A stretch of DNA of 64,000 nucleotides from Roseobacter sp. MH60115 (GCF_015644665.1 NZ_JADOBQ010000002.1:124001-188000); one strand, 5' to 3'; shown: positions 43,376 through 52,648, counted from the first letter of the stretch. Numbers and translations are program-made. Notes: generated by a model not told the origin, from the letters alone.

Positions 43376-45127
43376 ATGGCACTTTACAAAACCCGTTTCC
43401 GCGATATTGCATTGCGGGAGATCAAGGAACACCTCAAGCTGACCAACCGCAAGGCGCAGTTGGACAAGAAGATCGCGGACAAGCTGCAACTGGCGCAGAC
43501 CGAGCAGGAAGAACTCGACCGCATCAACAAGGTGCTGAAGGTCATCGACGCGGCCACGGACCCCAAGGAAACGGCCAACCCGCTCTTTGCTGCCTTCCGT
43601 TACCTGATGCAGGACGAGGATTGCGCCAACAAGGAAACGTTGGTCGGGCATGATGACGGCAGGCTGAAGTTTGCGAAGCTGGCATCTGATGGCTCCAAAA
43701 CGCCGAAGATGTCCTCGGTGTCGTCGCCCAAGGATGAGAACATCGTCCTGGCGGCGCTGACCCTCGGCATCCTGGAATTGGAAGGTACGGATGCGCCGCA
43801 GATCATCGCGGCCTCAAGCCCGGTGCCTGCCGGGTTCTGCATTGTCCCGGACCGGTCGGACGCGCGCTGGAACAGCGTGTCGCAGGCCTTCTACTCCGCC
43901 TTGGGTGAAGCCAAGGGCATGGAAGACCTTGCCCGTCTGGTGCTGCCGATCCTGGCGGAAGAAGGCAATGCGGACGGCCGCGGCGGTCGAGACCCCGAGG
44001 TGATGGTCCGCGAGTTCGCGGAAATCATGCGCGAACTGGTACGGCGCGGTGTTTCGGCAGATGAAATCCAACTGCGCCGCCGCGTGAACGAAGCGCTGAA
44101 CCGTTTTCAGCATATCGACGAGGCCGGGCCCTATACCCGCGTCGCCACCCGCGACAACGGCATCAACCCGCCTGATCTGGAGGCGCTGGACCGCTACAAC
44201 CTTGTGCCGGAAAACATCCGGTTGATGGGCGTGATGTTCGTCTCGGCGATGTTCGATGAAATCCGGGCATTCCAGTGTCTGGACTACTGTGTCGAAGCAA
44301 GCCAGCGGGGCGAAATCGTTCTGGTCGGCAATAATGATGTGGGCCAGTGGCTCTTCAACTACTGGCGTGACGCGCCCAACCGGTTGAGCGATCTGGAGCG
44401 GCGTACATTCCTGTCGCAGACCATCGGTGTGCCGGGCGGCGAGCCAGGGTATTCGCGCAATGAGAATGCCCAGCCGCTGATGCTGCACCTGTGCAGCAAC
44501 GTCTCAAAGCTGATCACCCAGTACCGCGAGGCGGAAAACGTCTCGTTCATCTTCCAGCAGCGTGCCCGCAAGGCCGCGCGCGATCTGGCGGCGAACCTGT
44601 CATTGCACGGCTACGGCATGGCCTACTATGCCGCGGGCGAGCTTCAGAAACAGCTGAACTTCGTGATCGATGTGTTGAGCCACCCGGAAATCCGCGCGAA
44701 CTTCGGGGCGCGGGACATGTGGCAGGTCTGTGATCAGATCAATACGCTGCATCTGCCCGGCGGGCCGAAGAACACGCTGAAATATCAGACGCTTGCGACC
44801 TGCGGGACGATCATCACCGCGTGGCTGGCCAACAACGCCCATCACATCATGTCGAGCACCGGACAGCTGCTGGATATGGGCGAAGTGCGCAATCCGTCGC
44901 CCTATCCGCCCGGGCAGAAGGCGATCACGCATCCCAATGATTTCGACTTTGTGAATGCCTGCGAACTGTACCTGTCGGAATACGCGATCCCGGATACGGA
45001 GACCAACCAATATGCGGCGATGCGTGCTGCGGAAGAGCAACCGTCCCGGCCCATCCAGATGCCTTCGGTGGTGCAGGAAATCGTGGGCGACATTGGCGAC
45101 CTTGGCATTGGTCTGAGCCGCCACTGA
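43376..45127 (+). CDS. 583-aa island protein with N-terminal coiled coil
   Basis: A soluble protein of unknown family. Residues about 10-55 are a strongly charged, heptad-like coiled coil (REIKEHLKLTNRKAQLDKKI). The remainder is mostly helical. Residues about 277-505 are related to almost the full length of the 344-residue protein encoded at 48816: both contain a WR...ER..F....GV pattern, an LC segment, and NLS...E....... followed by FGARDMWQV or FAARDVWDV. AAGGAG precedes the ATG; a 56 bp gap separates it from the protease gene, the largest gap within the operon apart from that before rpoN. Confidence 0.76.
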   Translation: MALYKTRFRDIALREIKEHLKLTNRKAQLDKKIADKLQLAQTEQEELDRINKVLKVIDAATDPKETANPLFAAFRYLMQDEDCANKETLVGHDDGRLKFAKLASDGSKTPKMSSVSSPKDENIVLAALTLGILELEGTDAPQIIAASSPVPAGFCIVPDRSDARWNSVSQAFYSALGEAKGMEDLARLVLPILAEEGNADGRGGRDPEVMVREFAEIMRELVRRGVSADEIQLRRRVNEALNRFQHIDEAGPYTRVATRDNGINPPDLEALDRYNLVPENIRLMGVMFVSAMFDEIRAFQCLDYCVEASQRGEIVLVGNNDVGQWLFNYWRDAPNRLSDLERRTFLSQTIGVPGGEPGYSRNENAQPLMLHLCSNVSKLITQYREAENVSFIFQQRARKAARDLAANLSLHGYGMAYYAAGELQKQLNFVIDVLSHPEIRANFGARDMWQVCDQINTLHLPGGPKNTLKYQTLATCGTIITAWLANNAHHIMSSTGQLLDMGEVRNPSPYPPGQKAITHPNDFDFVNACELYLSEYAIPDTETNQYAAMRAAEEQPSRPIQMPSVVQEIVGDIGDLGIGLSRH

Positions 45128-45148
45128 AGCCCTGAGAGGAGACATGTT

Positions 45149-46180
45149 ATGTTTACGCATCCATTGGCCAACCGGGTCAAACACAAGCTGTCGCGATGGG
45201 CTGATCATCTGAACACGGCCAATCCGGCGGGGGATCTGGAGCCGCTGATTGAACGGACCTTTGTGCGGGATGATCCGGCCGCCTATGCCCGCAATATGCT
45301 GATGCCCATGGCCCTGCCGGTCGAACCCTCCTTTGCCGAGGATCAGCCCGACAAGATGCGGATCACGCTGCAGCCGCTGCCGCCCGAAGCCCCGGGGATC
45401 GACCGGCGTGATACGGTCACGGCGGCCATGCGGTCTTTTGTCAACGGGCTGGCGGGGCGCGAGGCGGTGCGCTGGTTCGATCAGGCCTCGGAACCGCACC
45501 GGGGGTTTCACGGCAATGCCGCGCTGAACTATGGCGCTTTCTTTGGCACCGCACACGATCGCAACGGGCTGCACACCACCAAGGTCTATTACGAAACGCC
45601 CGAAGGGCAGGGGGCGATCGACGGGCTGCCCCCCAGCCTGGTGCGGGTGGTCATGACCGCGCTGCAGGGCATTCCGGGCCTCAAGCCGCTTTTCACCACC
45701 ATTGCCGCGCGGCGTGATGCGGGAGAGCAGCGCCTGACCTTCGCCTGTACCGCGCCGCTGAAGCTGGCGGACCTGCAACCGACACTGGATGTGCTGGGGT
45801 TGGGGCACCGGTTGGGCAGTATCATGCAAACGCTGGGTCTGGTTCTCGGCGGCAAGTTCGATCTGCCCGCGCACAGTACACTTCTGGCCTTTGGCCACGG
45901 ACCCGCCGGGCCGGATTTCGAAATCTACGTGTTGCTGAGCGCCATCGACGACGTGCCGCCCAGCTTTCTCAGCCTGCTGACGATGGGGCTGGCGGAACGG
46001 CCCAGATCACTGCGGGCGCTGGAACGCTGGATGGGGGCGCTGACCCCCGAAGATGACTATTGGCCGGGGCGTTTTTCGATCATCAGCCTGCGGACCAACC
46101 GCGTCAGCCCGCCGCGCGTGAGCCTCTACCTGCGCCCCGCGGAATTCGAACTTCCCACGCCCGAGCAGACAGCCGCCTGA
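45149..46180 (+). CDS. 343-aa island protein, unknown (possible prenyltransferase-like fold)
   Basis: A soluble protein with no signal peptide. The second half has a repetitive alpha-beta rhythm ending in FSIISLRTNRVSPPRVSLYL, which loosely resembles the last strands of ABBA-fold aromatic prenyltransferases; the resemblance is weak and I do not assign that activity. ATG 45149 follows GAGAGGAGA. It is separated by 21 and 17 bp from its neighbours, so it is clearly part of the operon. Confidence 0.7.
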   Translation: MFTHPLANRVKHKLSRWADHLNTANPAGDLEPLIERTFVRDDPAAYARNMLMPMALPVEPSFAEDQPDKMRITLQPLPPEAPGIDRRDTVTAAMRSFVNGLAGREAVRWFDQASEPHRGFHGNAALNYGAFFGTAHDRNGLHTTKVYYETPEGQGAIDGLPPSLVRVVMTALQGIPGLKPLFTTIAARRDAGEQRLTFACTAPLKLADLQPTLDVLGLGHRLGSIMQTLGLVLGGKFDLPAHSTLLAFGHGPAGPDFEIYVLLSAIDDVPPSFLSLLTMGLAERPRSLRALERWMGALTPEDDYWPGRFSIISLRTNRVSPPRVSLYLRPAEFELPTPEQTAA

Positions 46181-46197
46181 CATAAGGAGCGCGTCCC

Positions 46198-47577
46198 ATG
46201 TTTAAAATTGCCCCCCCGGCCCCTGCTGCCGCCCTGCAGGATGGCAAGGCACCGAACATCCATGTGCGCCGCAAAGTGCGGGAGCTTCTGGAGAAATCCG
46301 AGGCGTTTCAGGCGCTGGACGACAGGGAACGCCAGACCTTTGCAAACAACATGGCCAAGGTCGCCGATTTCCTGGCCAGCCCGATGGGGGTGCCCGGCAA
46401 CACGATCCCCGGCGGGTTGGGCACGACGGCCCGCGCGCTTGAGGACGATCCGCAGCCGGTGCAGGAGGCGACTTTTCAGGAACGCATGGACGCCGTGGAA
46501 GATGTCGCTGCAGGTCCGTTCCGCGCCGAGGCCGCCCGCGAGGGGGCTGAAGTTGCGGGATTGCTGCTCGATCAGGTGCGGTTCGATGATTTCGTTGGCG
46601 GGTTGATCCAGAACGTCTTCCAAAGCATCGTGCAATCTTCCATCGAACAGATGGAGCAATATCAGGAACTCATTGCCTCGGTGGCACAGAGCCTCGATTC
46701 CTTCATGGATCAGCATGTGTCTGAAAATCAGGGGCGCGACCATATGGTCGACAAGTTCCCCGATCTGTTTGAAATTGGCATGGATGACTGGGGCGGATTT
46801 GATGACGGCCCCGCGCAACCCAAGCTCAAGCTGCGCGAGGGCGTTGAAGAAGACGCGGCCCTGCGCAAGGTCAACAATTCGATCTCTTTCGAAAATGGTG
46901 AGCTGAAGACCCTCGATCTGAGCGATGAGAATGTCGAGAAGGCGCTGGTGCACAACGCCCGGCTGCAACTGGCCAAGCAGCGCCAGCAAATGATGGCCTC
47001 GCTGATCCTGATGGGGATCAACCGGATCGTGGTGACGGATGGCCGGATTTCGGCGAAAATCCTCTATGATTTCCGGGCGGGGGACCGGCAGATTTCACGC
47101 CGATCCGCCACGGCGATGGATGTGGCCCGCGATGCGGACGGCAATGTCCAGACGGTCAGGTCCGGTGAAAGCGAAATGGAAATCGATTCCAGCAGCGAGC
47201 GCCGGGGCCGCAGCTATGATGGCGATGGCGGCTCCGAAGGCGGGACGCGCAACGCGGAGTTCTACCTCAAGGGCAAACACAAGTATCAGGACAAGCCGGT
47301 GATCACCGCCTCGGCCAGCGCCATGACCGGATCGGAGACGCAGATCCAGACCAAGGTGCAGCTGGCGGGCAATGTCTCGGTCAACTTCAAATCGGACTAT
47401 CTGCCGCTGGAGAAGATGGCGACGCCGGGGATGATCGCCGCGATCCAAGGCAACTCTTCGCCGGTGGACCCGAACGTTCTGCCCTCCGCCAGACAGGTGG
47501 CCCCGGCACCGGGCGAGGCCGGCGCCACCGGGCAGACCCCAGCAGGTACCGGGACGCTCCCGGCACCGCCGTCTTAA
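46198..47577 (+). CDS. island paralogue family member B (459 aa)
   Basis: Second of the four paralogues. An N-terminal helical segment (RRKVRELLEKSEAFQALDDR) is shared with members C and D. Block 1 (FDDFVGGLIQNVFQSIVQSS, IEQMEQYQELIASVAQSLDS) is at about residues 128-175, block 2 (QMMASLILMGINRIVVTDGR) at about 263-282, and block 3 (VSVNFKSDYLPLEKMATPGM) near 394. A Gly/Asp/Ser-rich region with many charges (about 325-350) separates blocks 2 and 3. No export signal. Function unknown. Confidence 0.78.
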   Translation: MFKIAPPAPAAALQDGKAPNIHVRRKVRELLEKSEAFQALDDRERQTFANNMAKVADFLASPMGVPGNTIPGGLGTTARALEDDPQPVQEATFQERMDAVEDVAAGPFRAEAAREGAEVAGLLLDQVRFDDFVGGLIQNVFQSIVQSSIEQMEQYQELIASVAQSLDSFMDQHVSENQGRDHMVDKFPDLFEIGMDDWGGFDDGPAQPKLKLREGVEEDAALRKVNNSISFENGELKTLDLSDENVEKALVHNARLQLAKQRQQMMASLILMGINRIVVTDGRISAKILYDFRAGDRQISRRSATAMDVARDADGNVQTVRSGESEMEIDSSSERRGRSYDGDGGSEGGTRNAEFYLKGKHKYQDKPVITASASAMTGSETQIQTKVQLAGNVSVNFKSDYLPLEKMATPGMIAAIQGNSSPVDPNVLPSARQVAPAPGEAGATGQTPAGTGTLPAPPS

Positions 47578-47589
47578 AGGGGCCAGCTG

Positions 47590-48816
47590 ATGCAGCCCGC
47601 ACATCCTCCTGACTGGACAAGCGCCGAAGCGCTGGATGCCGCGCGGCGGCAGACCCGGGCATTTCTGGAGGCAATGCCCAATTACGAGGCACTGAGCCAG
47701 ACTGAGAAGCAGTCGATGGCTCGGAACACCGCCAAGGTCCTGTCCTACATGACCGACCCCGACGGCGTGCTGTCCGAAATCGGAGACGGTGATGCAGCAC
47801 CCCCACCACACCGGCCCCCGCCCGCGGCGGCCCTGTCGGATGCGGCGGTGAATGCCACCAAGGAGGCCCTCTCCGAGAGTCCCGGTTTTGCCGGACAGGA
47901 TTTCGTTGCCGGTGCGGTGGAGCAGGGCGTCGAGCAATACGGCGAGTTGATTCAGAAGGTGGATTTCCCCAAATTCGTCGGCGGGCTGATCACCAATGTG
48001 TTTCAGGCCATGGTGGAGGCCAGCATCGAACAGATGCGCGCCTATGGCGAGTTGATCGCGAATGTCAGCAAGACCGTCGATCAGTTCATGGCGGACAATA
48101 TCAGCCAGTCCGCCGGGCGCGACTACATGGCCGAAAAATACCCCGGCGAACTGGGTGTCGGCTTCTTCTCCAGCGCTGACAGCTTTGCCGAAGGCGGCGA
48201 GGACGCCGGTGCTGAGACGCAGGCCCGGCTGGAAGCGCGCGGCGAGGATCCGGAGGTGTCGCTGGCCCGCATCAGCAAGGAGATGAACGTCAACCCGCCG
48301 ATATCGGATATATCGGATGCCGATGCGGAACTGCGGCTGGTCACCGCCGCCCGGCTTGAAATGGCCAAGTCCCGCCAGCAACTATTGAGCTCGATGGTCA
48401 TGCTGGGCATCAACCGCATTGTGGTGACGGATGGATCGATCCGCGCGAAAGTCATCTTTGACATGCGCGCCCATGACACTGCCGGGCGGCAATACACCGC
48501 ATCGATGCACGACAAGAAAACCGATGCCTCCTCGTTCAGTGCGCGGGCCGGTTATGGGTCATGGTATTCGCCGGTCTCCGGCTCCATCGGCACCTCGACC
48601 AGCAGTGAACATGTGGCGACGGTCGGCTCCGCCGTGGACGAGACATCGGAATCCAAGGCCGAGGTCAAATCGCGGCTGTCGGGTGAGGTGCGGGTCAACT
48701 TCAAATCCGACTACCTGCCGCTCGAAAAAATGGCGACGCCGGGCATGATTTCCACCATTCAGGGCAATTCCAGCCCGTTCAATCCCAATGCAGACCCAGC
48801 CGAGGGAGGCGCGTGA
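47590..48816 (+). CDS. island paralogue family member C (408 aa)
   Basis: Third paralogue and the closest to member B: block 3 reads VNFKSDYLPLEKMATPGM in both. Block 1 (FPKFVGGLITNVFQAMVEAS, IEQMRAYGELIANVSKTVDQ, then GRDYMAEKYPGELGVG) is at about residues 124-185, and block 2 (QLLSSMVMLGINRIVVTDGS) near 264. The N-terminal helical segment (RRQTRAFLEAMPNYEALSQT) is shared. A Ser/Tyr/Gly-rich loop fills the space between blocks 2 and 3. Function unknown. Confidence 0.78.
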   Translation: MQPAHPPDWTSAEALDAARRQTRAFLEAMPNYEALSQTEKQSMARNTAKVLSYMTDPDGVLSEIGDGDAAPPPHRPPPAAALSDAAVNATKEALSESPGFAGQDFVAGAVEQGVEQYGELIQKVDFPKFVGGLITNVFQAMVEASIEQMRAYGELIANVSKTVDQFMADNISQSAGRDYMAEKYPGELGVGFFSSADSFAEGGEDAGAETQARLEARGEDPEVSLARISKEMNVNPPISDISDADAELRLVTAARLEMAKSRQQLLSSMVMLGINRIVVTDGSIRAKVIFDMRAHDTAGRQYTASMHDKKTDASSFSARAGYGSWYSPVSGSIGTSTSSEHVATVGSAVDETSESKAEVKSRLSGEVRVNFKSDYLPLEKMATPGMISTIQGNSSPFNPNADPAEGGA

Positions 48817-49847
48817 TGATACATCAACCGCTCTTTACCCATGCTCATGCGACCCAACCGCCGCCCGCGCCGGAAGAGGTGCTGGACCAGCTGCTGGAAG
48901 ATGGCAGCCGTCACGCCGCCGCTGCACAGGCGTCGGTGTTCGCGGTGGGTCTCGATATGCTTGGCGATATCGAGCTGCCCCCAAGTGCCGCAACCCAGGT
49001 GGACCGCGCGCAGATGCGGGCGCTTGGGGCGCTCTATCTGGCGGCTGATCTGGAGCCTGCGGGTATCATCTCTTCTGTGGAAACGCTGTCGTCTCTGGCC
49101 TCCTCTGGGGCGCTGGGTATTGATCTGGGCCCGGTGGCAGGGCCCTTGCACGCTTTCTGGCGCAAGCGTCATCAACGTCCTGATCCATCCGAGCGCGGGG
49201 CGTTTTACGCCCGGCTCTTCGGTGTGTCATACGGCCCCGCCCCGGCGGATGGCGTCGCCAACATGGCCTTCGAAGCGCGGATGCTGGAGCTCTGCGAGGC
49301 GATCTACAGATTGGACGAACAACAGGCGCGCTATTCCAATGATGCGCCTTCCGCGAATACGGCGCGCATCCGATCCGCTGCGCGGGGCATGTTGGGCAAC
49401 CTGTCGCGCGCGGGCGGTGGCATCACGCCGTTCCTTGCAACCGAATTGATGGCGGCGCTGAAAGAGGCGCTCGCGATCCTCAAACACCCGCATCTGCGTG
49501 GTCTCTTTGCGGCGCGGGACGTCTGGGACGTAATCGCAGGCATCCGCAGGCGCGCCCGGATGACCGGGGGTGATCCGCGCATGTTCGTGGATCGGGGCCG
49601 CGCGGGCATGACAATCATTGTCTGGCTGGCGGATGCCGCCGAACGGTTACGACAATACGGCCAACCGATTGTCGGACGCGGTGATCCGGTCATCCCGGCG
49701 GCTGTGGAGTGGTTGCAGGCCTCGCTGACGATCAGCGAGTTGCACGCGCGCACCCAAGCGCCCGCACCGCCACCGCCGGGGCAAGGGGGGCTCTGGGGCC
49801 AGGGGAATACCGCGCCGGTGTCGGATTGGGCCGACCTGGGGGTGTGA
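48816..49847 (+). CDS. 344-aa-class island protein, paralogue of the 583-aa protein
   Basis: A soluble, mostly helical 343-residue protein. Residues about 63-290 match residues about 277-505 of the 583-residue protein (for example MRALGALYLAADLE, LHAFWRKRHQRPDPSERGAF, and FAARDVWDVIAGI). It lacks the coiled-coil N-terminus of that protein and has a Pro-rich tail. ATG 48816 shares one base with the stop of the preceding gene and follows GGGAGG. Pairing of two unequal paralogues suggests a hetero-assembly; this is inference. Confidence 0.75.
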   Translation: MIHQPLFTHAHATQPPPAPEEVLDQLLEDGSRHAAAAQASVFAVGLDMLGDIELPPSAATQVDRAQMRALGALYLAADLEPAGIISSVETLSSLASSGALGIDLGPVAGPLHAFWRKRHQRPDPSERGAFYARLFGVSYGPAPADGVANMAFEARMLELCEAIYRLDEQQARYSNDAPSANTARIRSAARGMLGNLSRAGGGITPFLATELMAALKEALAILKHPHLRGLFAARDVWDVIAGIRRRARMTGGDPRMFVDRGRAGMTIIVWLADAAERLRQYGQPIVGRGDPVIPAAVEWLQASLTISELHARTQAPAPPPPGQGGLWGQGNTAPVSDWADLGV

Positions 49848-49851
49848 CGCC

Positions 49852-51315
49852 ATGACTGCGGTCGCCGCCCTCCCTGCAGCGCCGAACCGGCCCCGCAATG
49901 ACGTGCGCCACGGTGTCCGCGCCCTGCTGACCGCCGCTGAAGGGTTCGACACGCTTGATCCTCAAACCCGTCTGGATGTTGCCAAATCACTGGTACGTAT
50001 TTCCTCCACCGCGCTGACACTGGCCGAAGAAGCGGGGTCCGATCCGCCCTCGCCGCTGCCCCGCAAACGCCGCGCGCCGCTGGCAGAGGGTCAATCTGCC
50101 GGGCGCGCCTATTCCGGCACCGCTATCGACCAGATCGCGCCCCAGACAGAGCGCATTCTGAACGCAGTCTCCTTTCCGCGTTTCGTGGGGGAATTGATCA
50201 CGGGCGTGTTCAAGGCGATGAATGAATCGAACGAACAACAGCTTGAAAGCTATGTGGAATTGATCCGCAATGTGGCCGCGACCACCGACGGGTTCGCCGA
50301 TGCGAACATCGGCGACATGGGCGCGCGCCAGTGGCTGGTGGAGCGGTTCCCGGGTACCTTTCGCATCGAAGGGGACACGGAGGAAGGGTTCGACAATCCA
50401 AACGAGATGTCGCCGGACGAGCGGGCGGAATGGATGGCGGAGCGGGCGGAGAACCAGCGCCTTGAACTCAGCCCCGGGGCGGAAATGCCGTCCGAAGGCG
50501 CGTTGCGGACGGCGCTTGGGGTTCCAAGCGGTCAATCCGTGCCCACGGGAAGTCCGGAGTCTCTGGTGGGTCCCGTTCGCACGCTGCTGGCGCGCAACAA
50601 ACAGCAGATGCTGGCCACGATGGTGATGATGGGCATGCAGCGGATCGTTATCGATTCCGGTCGTCTGAATGCATCGATGCGGTTTCACATTGATGCCTCC
50701 AGTGCCGCGACGGATGACCGTGGCTCCCGTTTCGATGTGCGCAATGAGGTTCAGGCCGGGGTTAAGGCGCAATTTGGCCCCTGGGGAGCCTCGGCCAAGA
50801 TGAAGAACACCATCGGCTATGTCTCGACCGAGCGGACACAGACCGAAGAGGAGGTCAACGCGGACCTCGAGCTCGACAGCGCGGTGGAGCTGATTTTCCG
50901 CACCGACTACGTGCCGCTTGAGCGGCTGGCGGGCACGGGCGATGTGAACCGCATTCGCGTAAATGCGCTGAACCCGACCGAAGAACGGCGCGTGGCCGAG
51001 GAACGCAGGACAGCGCGTGAAACCCGGCGGACCAGCCAGCGCAATCAACGCAGCCAGAACCTGAACCAGGGGCTGCAGCCAACACAGTTCACGCAAGGTG
51101 ACGAAGAGCTGGAGGTACCGGACCCCACCGGAGCTGAAGAAGAGGGGGCGGGCGAAGAAGACGCCAACGTCGAAGAAAGCGGCGGCGAGGCAGCCGCAGA
51201 AGATGGTGGCGCACAGGAAGAGGCCCCCACCGACGGCGAAGGTGGTGGCGAGCCTGACCCCACGGATGAGGGGGCCACCCAAGAAGGCGGCGAAACCGCC
51301 GAGGAGGCTGCGTGA
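49852..51315 (+). CDS. island paralogue family member D (487 aa), acidic tail
   Basis: Fourth and most divergent paralogue. The N-terminal helical segment (DVRHGVRALLTAAEGFDTLD), block 1 (FPRFVGELITGVFKAMNESN, then LESYVELIRNVAATTDGFAD), block 2 (QQMLATMVMMGMQRIVIDSG) and block 3 (ELIFRTDYVPLERLAGTG) are all present in order. After block 3 comes an Arg/Gln-rich stretch (about 380-410) and then about 75 residues dominated by Glu, Gly and Ala, probably disordered. Function unknown. Confidence 0.77.
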   Translation: MTAVAALPAAPNRPRNDVRHGVRALLTAAEGFDTLDPQTRLDVAKSLVRISSTALTLAEEAGSDPPSPLPRKRRAPLAEGQSAGRAYSGTAIDQIAPQTERILNAVSFPRFVGELITGVFKAMNESNEQQLESYVELIRNVAATTDGFADANIGDMGARQWLVERFPGTFRIEGDTEEGFDNPNEMSPDERAEWMAERAENQRLELSPGAEMPSEGALRTALGVPSGQSVPTGSPESLVGPVRTLLARNKQQMLATMVMMGMQRIVIDSGRLNASMRFHIDASSAATDDRGSRFDVRNEVQAGVKAQFGPWGASAKMKNTIGYVSTERTQTEEEVNADLELDSAVELIFRTDYVPLERLAGTGDVNRIRVNALNPTEERRVAEERRTARETRRTSQRNQRSQNLNQGLQPTQFTQGDEELEVPDPTGAEEEGAGEEDANVEESGGEAAAEDGGAQEEAPTDGEGGGEPDPTDEGATQEGGETAEEAA

Positions 51316-51376
51316 CTTGCCCCTCGACCGAAACGCGTTGCTGCCCTAGACTGATGCGGTCCGCAAGAGGACGATC

Positions 51377-52648
51377 ATGATGCAACCAGACCTTCGCCTT
51401 GTTCCCAAACCGGCGCTGCATGTCAGTGCGCGGCTGTGCGGTATGGTCGGGCTGCTGCGCATGAACAACGACGAGTTGAGCCGCCACGTCTCCGAAATGG
51501 CCGCGCGCAACCCGCTGCTCGATTTCACACCTACCGGGCGGGGCGGGCAGGATGCCTATGACGCGCCGGTCGTTGCAGCCGAAGACAGTCTTTATGCGCA
51601 TGTCCTGAGCGCAATCAATGTGGCTTTCGACGATCCGTCGCAGCTGCGGGTTGCGCATGCCTTTGCCGAAGCGTTGGAACCCAGCGGCTGGTTGGGACAG
51701 CCGGTGGCCTCCATCGCCGAACATGCGGGCGTGACAGTACGGCAGGCGGAGGCCGTCCTGGCCCGTCTGCAGGATTTTGAACCGACCGGGCTATTCGCCC
51801 GCGATTTGGCCGACTGCCTGCGGCTTCAGTTGATCGAGAATGGCGATTGGGATGACGCGGCTGCGGCCGTCATCGCGCATTTGGGCGTTATGCTCGTAGG
51901 GGGTGCCGATGCCTTGACCGATGCCACAGGCCTCGCGCCCGGCGTTGTCGCGGACAAGCTGGCAGCTATCCGTGCCTGCAACCCCAAACCCGGTGCCGCG
52001 TTTCAGCAGGACGATCCCAGCCTGCGACGCCGCCCCGATATCATCGTGCGCAAGGAGGCGCGCGGTTGGCAGATCGAACTGGATCGATCGACATTGCCGA
52101 GTTTCGATCTGATGCGTACGGGCAAGGCCGCTGATCCGATGCTCGCCAAATTGCGCCGTGATGCGCGCTGGCTGGTCAATGCGGTGCGTCTGCGCAACCA
52201 GATGACGCTCGATGTGGCGCGGACGGTGATTGGCCATCAGGTGGGGTTTCTAGAACGTGGCACGCTTGGGTTGAAGCCGCTGCGCCGCCGCGACGTGGCT
52301 GAGCGGTTGGGCGTGCATGAAAGCACGGTGGGGCGTGTCGCAACGGGGTTGCTGGTGCAGACACCTGTCCAGATGCTTGAACTGACGCGTTTCTTTTCCC
52401 GCGCGCTTGGACGTAAACGCGGGCGGCACGCATCGCGCCGGAAACTCAAGGCGCTGCTGCGCGACATGATTGTCGCCGAAGATCCCGACAGCCCACTGAC
52501 CGATCAGGCGCTTGCCGGGATGCTGTCCAGACGCGAAGCCAAGGTGTCGCGCAGGACGGTCGCAAAGTACCGACAGTCGCTTGGCATCGAAGGCGCCCCT
52601 GCGCGGGCGGGCTGCCGCACGTCCGTGGGGGCAACGACTAACGTGTGA
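51377..52648 (+). CDS. rpoN: RNA polymerase sigma-54 factor (RpoN paralogue), divergent region I
   Basis: A 423-residue sigma-54 factor, last gene of the island. The RpoN box (SRRTVAKYRQ, residues 391-400) that reads the -24 element is preserved, as are the core-binding region and the -12 helix-turn-helix region (RRDVAERLGVHESTVGRVAT). Region I (LRLVPKPALHVSARLCGMVG, then LLRMNNDELSRHVSEMAARN) keeps the NPLL end but has lost the usual Gln-rich LRQSQxLxMTPQLQ start, and the acidic region II is nearly absent. Main housekeeping rpoN genes normally sit beside hpf/ptsN, which are not here, so this is a second copy. It overlaps the convergent phytochrome gene by 11 bp. Confidence 0.92.
   Translation: MMQPDLRLVPKPALHVSARLCGMVGLLRMNNDELSRHVSEMAARNPLLDFTPTGRGGQDAYDAPVVAAEDSLYAHVLSAINVAFDDPSQLRVAHAFAEALEPSGWLGQPVASIAEHAGVTVRQAEAVLARLQDFEPTGLFARDLADCLRLQLIENGDWDDAAAAVIAHLGVMLVGGADALTDATGLAPGVVADKLAAIRACNPKPGAAFQQDDPSLRRRPDIIVRKEARGWQIELDRSTLPSFDLMRTGKAADPMLAKLRRDARWLVNAVRLRNQMTLDVARTVIGHQVGFLERGTLGLKPLRRRDVAERLGVHESTVGRVATGLLVQTPVQMLELTRFFSRALGRKRGRHASRRKLKALLRDMIVAEDPDSPLTDQALAGMLSRREAKVSRRTVAKYRQSLGIEGAPARAGCRTSVGATTNV

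Noticed and set aside
45149-46180. Assigning the 343-aa island protein as an aromatic prenyltransferase
   Set aside because: Only a loose resemblance of the last strands; no substrate or catalytic pattern could be confirmed by eye.
34549-52648. Reading the island as a prophage, tailocin or contractile injection system
   Set aside because: No sheath, tube, baseplate, AAA+ tail ATPase, terminase, portal, integrase or lysis gene was recognised, and sigma-54 control is atypical for these.
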